A stretch of 35,875 nucleotides of DNA, taken from the NCBI GenBank assembly GCA_023473585.1, contig JAMCYU010000010.1:1-35875 (forward strand). The letters are read 5' to 3'. The stretch comes from Patescibacteria group bacterium. Its GTDB lineage: Bacteria > Patescibacteriota > Microgenomatia > JAMCYU01. The notes under the pieces are model-generated. The model saw nothing but the letters and a program-made list of their open reading frames with translations, searched no databases and was not told the origin of the DNA. This document shows, piece by piece, positions 23,174-30,087 of the stretch. Position 1 is the first letter of the stretch; each line of letters opens with the position of its first letter. The position numbers and the translations under genes are program-made.

Positions 23174-23443
23174 TTAAGCCTGGAGAACTTGCATTTTATC
23201 TCTTAAAACTACTTCTCCGTTTTTACTTTTCCACTCCCAGCTTGGATCATAATGCTTTTGTAGATCTCTAATCCGCGCTGTCTTTTCCTGTGGAGATAAA
23301 TTGGGATCGTCTCTAATTTCATAGAGGACGACACGATACGGTTTCCCATCAAAAATATCTCTAATAAGAGTAGAAACAACGGGCTTTTTTTCTGGTTTAA
23401 AAACTGGAAGAAGTTGTCTTAATCTTTCTAAGCCAATTGCCAT
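23174..23443 (-). CDS. Small hypothetical protein
   Basis: An 89-aa soluble, charged product (MAIGLERLRQLLPVFKPEKKP at the start; DPNLSPQEKTARIRDLQKHYDPSWEW in the middle). No domain recognised. It is convergent with the tRNA cluster, ending 15 nt from tRNA-Val. A leaderless-type promoter precedes the ATG (23450-23478), which supports a real gene. Confidence 0.6.
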   Translation of the reverse strand: MAIGLERLRQLLPVFKPEKKPVVSTLIRDIFDGKPYRVVLYEIRDDPNLSPQEKTARIRDLQKHYDPSWEWKSKNGEVVLRDKMQVLQA

Positions 23444-23449
23444 TTTAAA

Positions 23450-23478
23450 TAAATATTTATTGGCAGAATTTATGACAA
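23450..23478 (-). promoter_or_regulatory. Promoter of the 89-aa gene, leaderless type
   Basis: Minus-strand -35 TTGTCA (23478-23473), 17-nt spacer, -10 TATTTA (23455-23450), then 6 nt to the ATG. Confidence 0.5.
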
Positions 23479-23524
23479 ACTTATTTTACTAAATCTTCAA
23501 TTAAAATGCTAGATGAAAAATCCA

Positions 23525-23550
23525 CCAAAAAACCCCGCTTAACGCAGGGT
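23525..23550 (-). terminator. Terminator of the 16S rRNA transcript
   Basis: ACCCTGC...GCGGGGT hairpin (23550-23532), 7 bp, followed by a T-run on the minus strand (23531-23525). It lies about 220 nt after the 16S 3' end, with no 23S gene or tRNA in between. T residues on the other side could also stop plus-strand transcripts. Confidence 0.8.
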
Positions 23551-23567
23551 CTTTTTTAACAACCAAA

Positions 23568-23580
23568 ATGTGATAGGAAG
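23568..23580 (-). other. 16S precursor processing stem, 3' arm
   Basis: Thirteen bases perfectly complementary to 26838-26850, so that the minus-strand precursor can form a stem enclosing 16S, as RNase III processing stems do. The rest of 23583-23766 is 16S trailer; it holds an AATCAC...GTGATT hairpin with an inner TCCGCC/GGCGGA stem (about 23728-23758) and no gene. Confidence 0.75.
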
Positions 23581-23812
23581 GTTTTGCCTTCCTGTGATAA
23601 CTTCGTCACTTAGAAAATTGTTATTTTCATCGTCACTCCGTTATCTTATATGGAAGTTTCTGTTTTTAATCCTAAAAAATCTTTCGATTTTTCAGGACAG
23701 ACGAGACAGAAAACTCGGGTGTAATCACTCCGCCTATGGCGGAAACATTTCCGTGATTGTCTCCTTAGAAAGGAGGTGATCCATCCCCAGCTTCGGCTAG
23801 GGATACCTTGTT

Positions 23813-24508
23813 CATGTCGTTCCATCACTTTCGTGTGGCATGGACTATATCTTCATCCGCAGTAATTTAAGTTTTTCTGGGTGTCCGGAACTAATCTTTC
23901 CAGCAAAATCTTTATATGATTTTGCCTTTATGTAGAATCTCCAGTATTCCGGGTCATCCTTCTGACTTGGATTATGCATTCTCCCGCAACTAATTTTTAA
24001 TTCTTCAAGAAAACGTTTTACTCTTAAAAGATCATTTCTATTCTTTTGAGCAAAATAGACGTAAAAACGAACTTGAGAACTTTTGGCAATACCTCCTTCA
24101 GCATCGAAATAACCTCTAATAAAATCAATCTTTTCTTGTTTGGATTTTATTGGTGTCTTTTTAAGGAAAATTTTAGAAAATTCCACAATCCAAAGATTGC
24201 GATTTTTTCCCTCCTTGTAAACCCAACAAGATTTTCCGAGCCTTTTGATTCCCTTTTGGAGAAAATTACAAAAAGCTTGACTTTTTGAGGCTATACGATA
24301 GGTAGTCTGTCTTTCCGTTGCGTCGTGCAAAACTCCAAGTAAATACGCTTTTGTTACCTTCGGAGCTAGCGTGTAGTCTCTACGGGGTAAACTCATAATT
24401 TGAGTATACTTCCCTCGGTATTACCATGTCCAGCAAAGCTGGATTTAGGTTTCACCGATACAGCCAGATTTTTTACCAATGTTACCACTGGGAGTCGCAA
24501 CTTGATTT
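23813..24508 (-). other. Group I intron in 16S after U1498
   Basis: The 5' exon ends AAGTCGT (U1498) and the 3' exon resumes AACAAGG; the intron ends in G, satisfying the group I U...G rule. GACTA in the 5' part (about 24378-24374) and TAGTC (23847-23843) in AAGATATAGTCC match the R and S core elements that form P7. The homing endonuclease gene spans from R to S: its start region includes the P7 5' strand and its TAG stop is part of the P7 3' strand. Confidence 0.85.
23845..24396 (-). CDS. LAGLIDADG homing endonuclease, intron-encoded (intron 2, position 1498)
   Basis: The 183-aa protein has two LAGLIDADG-type helices: a degenerate one at AYLLGVLHDATE and a good one at DFIRGYFDAEGGI, so it works as a monomer. 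The following pattern (VRFYVYFAQKNRNDLLRVKRFLEELKI, then CGRMHNPSQ) is typical of group I intron endonucleases. It would cut intronless 16S genes at the 1498 site and promote spread. The acidic catalytic residue in the first motif is an Asp within LHDAT, the second is DAEGG. Start ATG at 24396. Confidence 0.9.
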   Translation of the reverse strand: MSLPRRDYTLAPKVTKAYLLGVLHDATERQTTYRIASKSQAFCNFLQKGIKRLGKSCWVYKEGKNRNLWIVEFSKIFLKKTPIKSKQEKIDFIRGYFDAEGGIAKSSQVRFYVYFAQKNRNDLLRVKRFLEELKISCGRMHNPSQKDDPEYWRFYIKAKSYKDFAGKISSGHPEKLKLLRMKI

Positions 24509-24596
24509 ACGACTTAGTCCCCATCGCCGACCTCGGCTTCACTCCGACTAATGCCGGACCTTCGGCCGCTGCCGACTTTGTTGGCTTGACGGGCGG

Positions 24597-25475
24597 ATTT
24601 CGATAGCTTAAAGTTGCTTCGATTCCCCACCCGGCGAGCGGATTTCCCGCACCGGGCGAGCCCTAAAATTCATTTCTGATTTTAATCGTCTGATTTGCAA
24701 AATACCTTCCCTTGTAAGATATTTTTTCTTATTGATTAAGTTAAAAATCTCACAAAAATTCTTAAAGGATTTTTGCTTTAACTGACCTTGCAAGGGATAC
24801 TTCTTAAAGAAAGGAATAAGAGTTTCTTGAATATCTTTTTGTGAATTTATTTCAAATCTGAAACACGGTGTATGATTCTTCCGTTTTTCTTTTTGAAAAT
24901 AAACTCCTCCACGACCAAAAAACTTTTTTATCTTATCTAAAAGATGTTTCTCTTCTTGTCGAAGCTTAATGTAAAAATGAGTTTCTATTTTAGGAATCCA
25001 TTTTCCGGGTTTCCTGCCTCTCAAATTTACATAAAAACATCCCTCTCCGTCAGTTAATCCAACAATGTAATCAGCTGTAATCATTAGGTTACTTCCTTCA
25101 CCGCTGCGTGTATAATTGGATTATATCACGGAGACGATTACTATGAAGTAGCTGACTTCTTTTAAGGTCATTGCTTCTTTCCTTAAAAGATCTCTCTGGG
25201 TCATTTAGAAAACTATTCCAGACATACCTATAGAAGCTTGGTTAATGATCTTCCCCATAACACACCGCATGAGTCGATCGCTTCTTTAAGTTATAGGTCT
25301 ATCTTTTGCCTCAGGCCCTCCAGACCAGCTTCTCACGAAACCGGACCTGCCATTTATTTTTTTGGCTATAAAAGTGGATTTTAACCACTTAGTCACCGCA
25401 AAATGCGGGATCCCGCTAATGGCGGGATTTCCTAAACTGCCAGACGCGCATTCTGTCCTATACTTATAGGACATT
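24597..25475 (-). other. Insertion in 16S between positions 1398 and 1399
   Basis: The exon boundaries that restore the universal sequence are GTACACA (A1398) and CCGCCCGTC (C1399). The 879-nt insert starts AATGTCCTATAAG, which is an 8-bp hairpin, and ends CGAAAT. It does not start after U nor end in G, so it does not fit the group I boundary rule, yet GGTCT (25326-25322) and AAAAGATAGACC (25307-25296) enclose a GCC-TGA-GGC hairpin like a P7-P8 core. An AAAT occurs at both junctions. It carries a homing endonuclease gene. It could be a diverged group I intron or an excised intervening sequence. Confidence 0.7.
24608..25084 (-). CDS. LAGLIDADG homing endonuclease, single motif (insert at 1398)
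   Basis: The 158-aa protein has one LAGLIDADG helix, YIVGLTDGEGCFYVNL (near residues 6-21), so it would act as a homodimer like I-CreI. The pattern then continues as in the LAGLIDADG_1 family (KIETHFYIKLRQEEKHLLDKI, FRFEINSQKDIQETLIPFF), and GREGILQIRRLKSEMN-type segments near the end support it. An AGGAAG box precedes the ATG. It lies in the 3' part of the insert, downstream of the possible core elements. Confidence 0.9.
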   Translation of the reverse strand: MITADYIVGLTDGEGCFYVNLRGRKPGKWIPKIETHFYIKLRQEEKHLLDKIKKFFGRGGVYFQKEKRKNHTPCFRFEINSQKDIQETLIPFFKKYPLQGQLKQKSFKNFCEIFNLINKKKYLTREGILQIRRLKSEMNFRARPVREIRSPGGESKQL

Positions 25476-25783
25476 TGTGTACAAGATCTGAGAACGTATT
25501 CACCGCGACTTGCTGATCCGCGATTACTAGCGATTCCGAGTTCATGCAGGCGAGTTTCAGCCTGCAATCCCCACTGAGGCGAAATTTTAGGGATTAGCTT
25601 CCCCTCGCGGAGTTGCAACCCGTTGTTCTTCGCCATTGTAGTGTGTGTGTTGCCCAGGGCATAAGCGCCGTGCTGACTTGACGTCGTCCCCACCTTCCTC
25701 CCAACCGAATGGCAGGGCTGTCTCTAATGAAAATTTAACATTAAATAGGGGTTGCGCTCGTTATGGCACTTAAGCCAACACCC

Positions 25784-25814
<31 letters not shown>

Positions 25815-26793
25815 GCTTTGTATCACCCTCGAAGGTCCCACGTTTCCGTGGGCTTGCAGATACATGTCAAACCCTGGTGAGGTTCTTCGCTTTGTCTCGA
25901 ATTAAACCACACGCTCCACCGCTTGTGCAGATCCCCGTCAATTCCTTTGAGTTTTAAGCTTGCGCTCGTACTCCCCAGGCGCTCTGCTTAACGTGTTAAC
26001 TTACGACTCCGATCTTGCGACCAGAATCTAGCAGAGATAGTTTAGGGCTTGGACTACGCAGGTCTCTAATCTGCTTCGCTCCCCAAGCTTTCGTGCCTCA
26101 GCGTCAAGGATTAGTTAGGTTTCTGCCTTCGCCATTGGTGTTCCTTCTGATATCAACGCATTTCACTGCTCCACCAGAAGTTCCGAAACCCCCACTAATC
26201 TTCAAGAATTATAGTCTCGCACCCAGTTCCAAGGTTGAGCCTTGGGATTTTAGACGCGACTTATAATCCCGCCTACGCGACTCTTTACGCCCAATAAATC
26301 CGGATAACGCTTGCACTCTACGTATTACCGCGACTGCTGGCACGTAGTTTGTAAGTGCTTATTCTATAGGTACCGTCGGACGTACCAGATGGTACATCCC
26401 TTCCCTATCAAAAGTGGTTTACAATCCTAAGATCTTCATCCCACACGCGGTGTCGCTGCGTCAGAGTTTCCTCCATTGCGCAATATTCCCGGTTGCTGCC
26501 ACCCGTAGGTGTAGGGCCCGTGTCTCAGTGCCCTTGTGGCTGACCGACCTCTCAGTCCAGCTACCCGTCATCGCCTTGGTAGGCCATTACCCCACCAACT
26601 AGCTGATAGGACGCAGGCTCATCCTTCGACGCGAAGTTACTCGCTTTCTTCCTCGATTACTCTCGGAACTTATACAGGATTACCCCGTCTTTCGACGAGC
26701 TATCCTTAATCAAAGGGTAGATTCCTACGTGTTACTCACCCGTCCGCCGCTGACCTCTTGCGAGGCCCGCTCGACTTGCATGCCTAAGGCACA

Positions 26794-26829
<36 letters not shown>

Positions 26830-26837
26830 AAAATTAA

Positions 26838-26850
26838 CTTCCTATCACAT
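26838..26850 (-). other. 16S precursor processing stem, 5' arm
   Basis: Perfect 13-base complement of 23568-23580, placed a few bases before the 16S 5' end. Confidence 0.75.
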
Positions 26851-26881
26851 CCTGATTGTTAAAGTGCCGAAAAAATTTATA

Positions 26882-27151
26882 TTACTCTCTTTCTTTGCCT
26901 TTTGGTACAATATTTTCGTACAAATTGCCTGTTTCATTATCAACGGTTAAAGTAACCCCGACTAATGGTCCATTTAACAAATCAAGTTTATGTGTGCCAA
27001 AACCTTCTCCGGTTTTCGTTCTACTAATTCTCCCGCGTGTTGCCCCAAGAAGTGCCGCTGTTTCCTCTTTCAGTTTAACTTCCCGACCGGCTAATTCGCT
27101 TGGCAAACTTACTTCTTCTCTTCTGACAAAATCATCAAGTGTTGGTGACAT
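26882..27151 (-). CDS. Small hypothetical protein in the 16S transcription unit
   Basis: An 89-aa product starting MSPTLDDFVRREEVSLPSELAGREVK, soluble, with a beta-rich C-terminal half (GPLVGVTLTVDNETGNLYEN). No domain recognised. The ATG at 27151 has a very good Shine-Dalgarno AGGAGG 5-6 nt upstream; a longer frame to 27193 runs into the terminator hairpin and is rejected. It ends only 47 nt before the 16S gene, leaving little space for a separate rRNA promoter, so it probably shares the promoter at 27267 with 16S. Confidence 0.65.
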   Translation of the reverse strand: MSPTLDDFVRREEVSLPSELAGREVKLKEETAALLGATRGRISRTKTGEGFGTHKLDLLNGPLVGVTLTVDNETGNLYENIVPKGKERE

Positions 27152-27177
27152 TTTCTCCTCCTTTCCAGGCAGAGAAC

Positions 27178-27241
27178 AAAAAAGCCCCGCCAAGCGGGGC
27201 TGATTTCCCGTCCGCCAACTTGCGTCGACGGCTCACTTGGC
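27178..27241 (-). promoter_or_regulatory. Attenuator-like leader: terminator hairpin and competing stem
   Basis: AGCCCCGC-TTG-GCGGGGCT (27200-27182) followed by five T residues is a good terminator placed between the promoter and the 89-aa/16S unit. Upstream, CGCCAAG (27241-27235) can pair either with TTGGCG (27217-27212) or with CTTGGCG of the terminator (27193-27187 region). The two choices exclude each other, as in attenuators or riboswitches. A palindromic CGTCGACG lies in the loop. Confidence 0.55.
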
Positions 27242-27266
27242 GAAAACTTTAGGTCATACTTGGTGC

Positions 27267-27295
27267 ATCATAACAAAGCCCTCGCCCTTTGTCAA
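27267..27295 (-). promoter_or_regulatory. Strong promoter upstream of the 89-aa gene and 16S
   Basis: Minus-strand -35 TTGACA (27295-27290), 17-nt spacer, -10 TATGAT (27272-27267). The leader of about 110 nt contains the attenuator-like structure. Confidence 0.75.
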
Positions 27296-27392
27296 GCGCA
27301 AATTGTTTCTTAAAAGACCATCTTCAAATCTGATCTTCTCCTCGATAACTTACTATATTGCTTTAAAGTAATATAGTGACAAAACAAACACG

Positions 27393-27926
27393 TCATTTTA
27401 ATTGCTCCATGATTTCAAAGAGAATGATTCCTAAAGAAACCATGACATTTAAAGATTTATTGACGCCGAACATCGGAATCTCAACGATCTCGTCGACCAT
27501 GTCTAAAACTTCCTGACTGACGCCATAAGTCTCATTACCGACGACCACTGCCAACGGAAATTCGACTTTCATTTGTGTATAGGGAACACTTCTTGCATCC
27601 TGTTCCACGACTAAAGTTTTGAGTTTTGAGTTTTGAGTTTTGAGTTCCTGGATTACTTCAACGGCCGTCGAAGCATAACTCCAGTCAACCCACTGCCAGG
27701 TATTGATGGAGGCTTTTTTAATCCGTGTGTTGGGCGGCGTTAAGGTTTCACCGCAAAGAAAGACTTTTTCCGCAGCCACGGCATCGGCCAATCGGAATAT
27801 AGAACCCACATTATACGTATCAAGTACATTGTCTAGAATTATATAAATAGGATTTTTCTTAATGGAGATAAGTTCCTCTTTGGTGGGTTCAGAGGTTCTT
27901 AATTCTTTGGCACCGAGTTTAACCAT
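27393..27926 (-). CDS. SpoU/TrmH-family RNA 2'-O-methyltransferase
   Basis: The 177-aa SPOUT enzyme has the three motifs: NVGSIFRLADA (39-49; motif 1 with the catalytic Arg), LAVVVGNETYGVS (motif 2) and IPMFGVNKSLNVMVSLGI (motif 3), which form the knotted SAM site. Such enzymes methylate riboses in tRNA (for example Gm18) or rRNA; the target cannot be told. It is a minimal form without an RNA-binding extension. The coding sequence contains a 7-bp unit repeated four times (27617-27644) in the linker region KTQNSKLKT, where a change of unit number would shift the frame. The promoter predicts a leaderless mRNA. Confidence 0.9.
   Translation of the reverse strand: MVKLGAKELRTSEPTKEELISIKKNPIYIILDNVLDTYNVGSIFRLADAVAAEKVFLCGETLTPPNTRIKKASINTWQWVDWSYASTAVEVIQELKTQNSKLKTLVVEQDARSVPYTQMKVEFPLAVVVGNETYGVSQEVLDMVDEIVEIPMFGVNKSLNVMVSLGIILFEIMEQLK
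27617..27644. repeat. Heptamer tandem repeat in the SpoU gene
   Basis: Four perfect copies of TTTTGAG (plus strand) inside the coding region. Seven is not a multiple of three, so slippage would switch the reading frame. Confidence 0.9.
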
Positions 27927-27932
27927 GGCCTA

Positions 27933-27961
27933 ATTCTATCAGGCCTTTTTTTCGCTTTCAA
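27933..27961 (-). promoter_or_regulatory. Promoter of the SpoU gene, leaderless type
   Basis: Minus-strand -35 TTGAAA (27961-27956), 17-nt spacer, -10 TAGAAT (27938-27933), then 6 nt to the ATG. Confidence 0.55.
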
Positions 27962-28040
27962 GGAGAACAAAAACCCCAGCCACGGCCAAAAGATTTTTTC
28001 AGGTTGTCAACTTCTAACTTGTAAATTTTTATGATCAGTT

Positions 28041-28069
28041 TTGACTTTTGAAATCTTTTTTGCTATAAG
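28041..28069 (+). promoter_or_regulatory. Promoter of the nuclease-like unit, leaderless type
   Basis: -35 TTGACT (28041-28046), 17-nt spacer, -10 TATAAG (28064-28069), then 9 nt to the ATG at 28079. Confidence 0.55.
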
Positions 28070-28078
28070 TTCAGCTGT

Positions 28079-28429
28079 ATGGTCTGGCAGGAGTTTTTCC
28101 GTAAAGTTTCAGATTCTCCCCCCAAAAAAGAAATAGATACGAAAGAAGATATATCAAAATCCTCTCCCATTGTTTTACAACCAATAGCTATATACTTTAG
28201 CGATAGAACAGGCTGGATTTGCATTGGAAATACTCCAAGTGCAGGCAACCCTGAAGCAAGAGCAGCTAATGACCGAGCTATTTCCTCAGCACGAATGGGG
28301 AAATTTATTCAGGCCGCTGAAGAATTTTCCACTGCCAGTGCATCCGAACCAAAAATCCCGGGTTATGTAGTCAATGTTCAAGAAGCCCTCTTTGGAGAAA
28401 TAAGCAAGAATTTTATCAATCTCTCCTAA
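28079..28429 (+). CDS. N-terminal part of a frameshifted nuclease-like gene
   Basis: A 116-aa frame (MVWQEFFRKVSDSPPKKE at the start; PIAIYFSDRTGWICIGN inside) that stops at TAA 28427-28429. No domain recognised; the segment ANDRAISSARMGKF and the following helix may be a nucleotide- or protein-binding helix pair. The next frame (+1) is open from 28404 to 29015 without a break, and the codon context at the junction (CTC TCC TAA AGG) continues smoothly as LSPKGNYSFKK, so this is most likely the first third of one protein of about 312 aa. Confidence 0.6.
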   Translation: MVWQEFFRKVSDSPPKKEIDTKEDISKSSPIVLQPIAIYFSDRTGWICIGNTPSAGNPEARAANDRAISSARMGKFIQAAEEFSTASASEPKIPGYVVNVQEALFGEISKNFINLS

Positions 28430-28592
28430 AGGAAACTACAGCTTTAAAAAGGGAATAAAACCAGAAGAGACCAATGATACTACTATACCAGTCTTTGGAC
28501 CGTATATAGAAAAAGATCATTATGAAAAAATTTCCCGCTTTTCCCAAAGATTTGCCGAAATTCCCGGGGTCCAAGAAGTAGTTAATAATGCA

Positions 28593-29015
28593 ATGTCGCG
28601 CCACTGGGAAAGTCGCTACGGCGGAGCCTTCCAAATTAAAGTGGCAGAGGCTCTTGGTCCAGAAAATATTAGAGGTCTTGAAGAAAAACATAAAGTACGG
28701 GAGAGAGAAACTAACCGCGTTGATGTTGCCACCAAAAATAATATTGCTATTGAATGTAAAACTTTCGTTTGGAAAGCTGCGATTGGCACAATTCAAAAGT
28801 GGATAGAACAGGCTGTCGTTCGGCTAAGGCCTGATGAAGAAGGACACAGGTACAATAGTGTTTTAATTGTTATTCCTGAAGACAAAAATCCTCAAGAAAT
28901 TAATTCAATATTAATGCCATATCTCCATTTGAATTGGCCAGAATTCTCTGATAAAATCAGGGTCTGTAGAATATCAGAATTAAAAGAAAATCTTGTTGGA
29001 TTATTAGGGAGGTAA
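28593..29015 (+). CDS. PD-(D/E)XK nuclease-like protein (3' part of frameshifted gene)
   Basis: The first ATG is at 28593, giving 140 aa, but the frame is open from 28404 (KGNYSFKKGIKPEETND onward) and no ribosome site precedes the ATG, so the piece is probably the continuation of 28079-28429. It has the restriction-endonuclease fold signature: a Glu in ESRYGGAFQIKVAEAL, Asp in TNRVDVATKNN, and IECKT (E-x-K), then a Gln in the helix IQKWIEQAV. These match the order of nuclease active sites that cleave DNA. The surrounding genes give no clear system; a defence or mobile-element role is possible. It is followed after 4 nt by the 29020-29715 gene. Confidence 0.65.
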   Translation: MSRHWESRYGGAFQIKVAEALGPENIRGLEEKHKVRERETNRVDVATKNNIAIECKTFVWKAAIGTIQKWIEQAVVRLRPDEEGHRYNSVLIVIPEDKNPQEINSILMPYLHLNWPEFSDKIRVCRISELKENLVGLLGR

Positions 29016-29019
29016 AATA

Positions 29020-29715
29020 ATGTATTCATATTGCTTTATTTTTTACAAACCAGGTAAAAAATTTTATGAAGGACGAGAATTAAAGAAAATGATTGATAAC
29101 TTGTTATCTTCAGGTTATGGGGTTTCTCCAATCTCTCCCCATGATCGGCATCTTAAAAAAGAGGGTTTTGAAATCAAGCCCCAAGAAACAGAGCTCCATC
29201 TTAGACTAGAAAAATCTGGTCACCACTTAGAGTTCCATCTTAATCCTGCCGAGGAAGAAATCCATGGAGCAATTGCAGATCTCTCAATGCCTGAAGAACA
29301 ATTTAAGGAGGATCCCAAAGAAAATACTAAATTATTAGAAAGAGCAGCTTGGGTTATTTCTGCTGCAGTAAAACCTTTGTTTGCCTGGGGGGATCACGAA
29401 TTAGAAATAAGTAGACTTGAACCCTGGCTTCGTTTTGACAGAATCAATGCTCTTGCCTGGTCGAATATCTTCAGTAAAGAACTGGTAGAACGCCTGGGAG
29501 GCATTAAAAATATTTTACTCAGGACATCTCCTGAGATGGAAAAGGAGGCTTCTAATATGATGAAAGAGCTCTCTATTATTCCTGTTTCTCTTTCCATTCT
29601 TCCTACCGAACCAGTATCAGCTCATATTACCCTAGAATGCGAAGCGCGTTTTCCCAATGCGATTTTACGGAGTTTTGAGATTATCTCACCTAACGCAATT
29701 GAAAAAGGCAAGTAG
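29020..29715 (+). CDS. Hypothetical protein downstream of nuclease-like gene
   Basis: The 231-aa soluble protein starts MYSYCFIFYKPGKKFYEGREL. A GGGAGG box lies 7 nt before the ATG, inside the end of the nuclease-like gene, so the two are co-translated. Residues 60-80 (ELHLRLEKSGHHLEFHLNP) and 185-215 look beta-rich, the middle alpha-helical. No domain recognised. Because it is coupled to a nuclease, it could be an inhibitor or partner of it, but the sequence does not show this. Confidence 0.6.
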   Translation: MYSYCFIFYKPGKKFYEGRELKKMIDNLLSSGYGVSPISPHDRHLKKEGFEIKPQETELHLRLEKSGHHLEFHLNPAEEEIHGAIADLSMPEEQFKEDPKENTKLLERAAWVISAAVKPLFAWGDHELEISRLEPWLRFDRINALAWSNIFSKELVERLGGIKNILLRTSPEMEKEASNMMKELSIIPVSLSILPTEPVSAHITLECEARFPNAILRSFEIISPNAIEKGK

Positions 29716-29811
29716 GTACTTCTCTCCATTTGAGGACCGTTTTTTACTAATTTCTTCAGGTTTCAACTTATATACTAGGCTTCTGACTCATTTAGGTTTC
29801 TCACCGCCTGA

Positions 29812-29994
29812 TTATCTGCCGGTTTCAATAATCACAAAAACGCCGGCCACCGCCAAAAAGATGGCGATCAACAACCACTGGGTTGAGGCCAGCCAAAAAT
29901 CAGTACCGGCCGCTCCCACACCAGCCATGATCAATGCCAAAACCGAGGCCGCCATTAAAACGCGGGCAAAAACTGGCTTTCTGTAAAAATTCAT
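29812..29994 (-). CDS. Small membrane protein, two helices
   Basis: A 60-aa product with two hydrophobic helices (about residues 10-30 and 37-57) joined by a short loop. GGGAGG is 6 nt before the ATG, so expression is likely. It looks like other tiny CPR membrane proteins of unknown role. A palindrome (30011-30041) lies in its 5' leader. Confidence 0.65.
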   Translation of the reverse strand: MNFYRKPVFARVLMAASVLALIMAGVGAAGTDFWLASTQWLLIAIFLAVAGVFVIIETGR

Positions 29995-30010
29995 TTTCTC
30001 ACCTCCCTTC

Positions 30011-30041
30011 GCCCGCCGAAGCGAGATAAGCGAAGGCGGGC
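30011..30041. repeat. GC-rich palindrome upstream of the 60-aa gene
   Basis: GCCCGCC (30011-30017) pairs with GGCGGGC (30035-30041), separated by GAAGCGAGATAAGCGAA. The same GCCCGCCGAA core appears in the ends of the tRNA-Val insert at 22990-23000, so it may be a small dispersed element. Confidence 0.6.
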
Positions 30042-30087
30042 AAAAAACAAGTTTCTTAAATCAGCTTAGAAGATTTTGAAAATGATG

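Noticed and set aside
25286-25693. Open frame of 135 codons on the minus strand
   Set aside because: Lies across the 16S exon/insert boundary and encodes 16S sequence; not a protein gene.
26015-26602. Open frames on the plus strand opposite 16S
   Set aside because: rRNA antisense frames.
29657-29986. Open frame of 109 codons on the plus strand
   Set aside because: Overlaps the end of the 231-aa gene and the antisense of a convincing small membrane protein with a good ribosome site.
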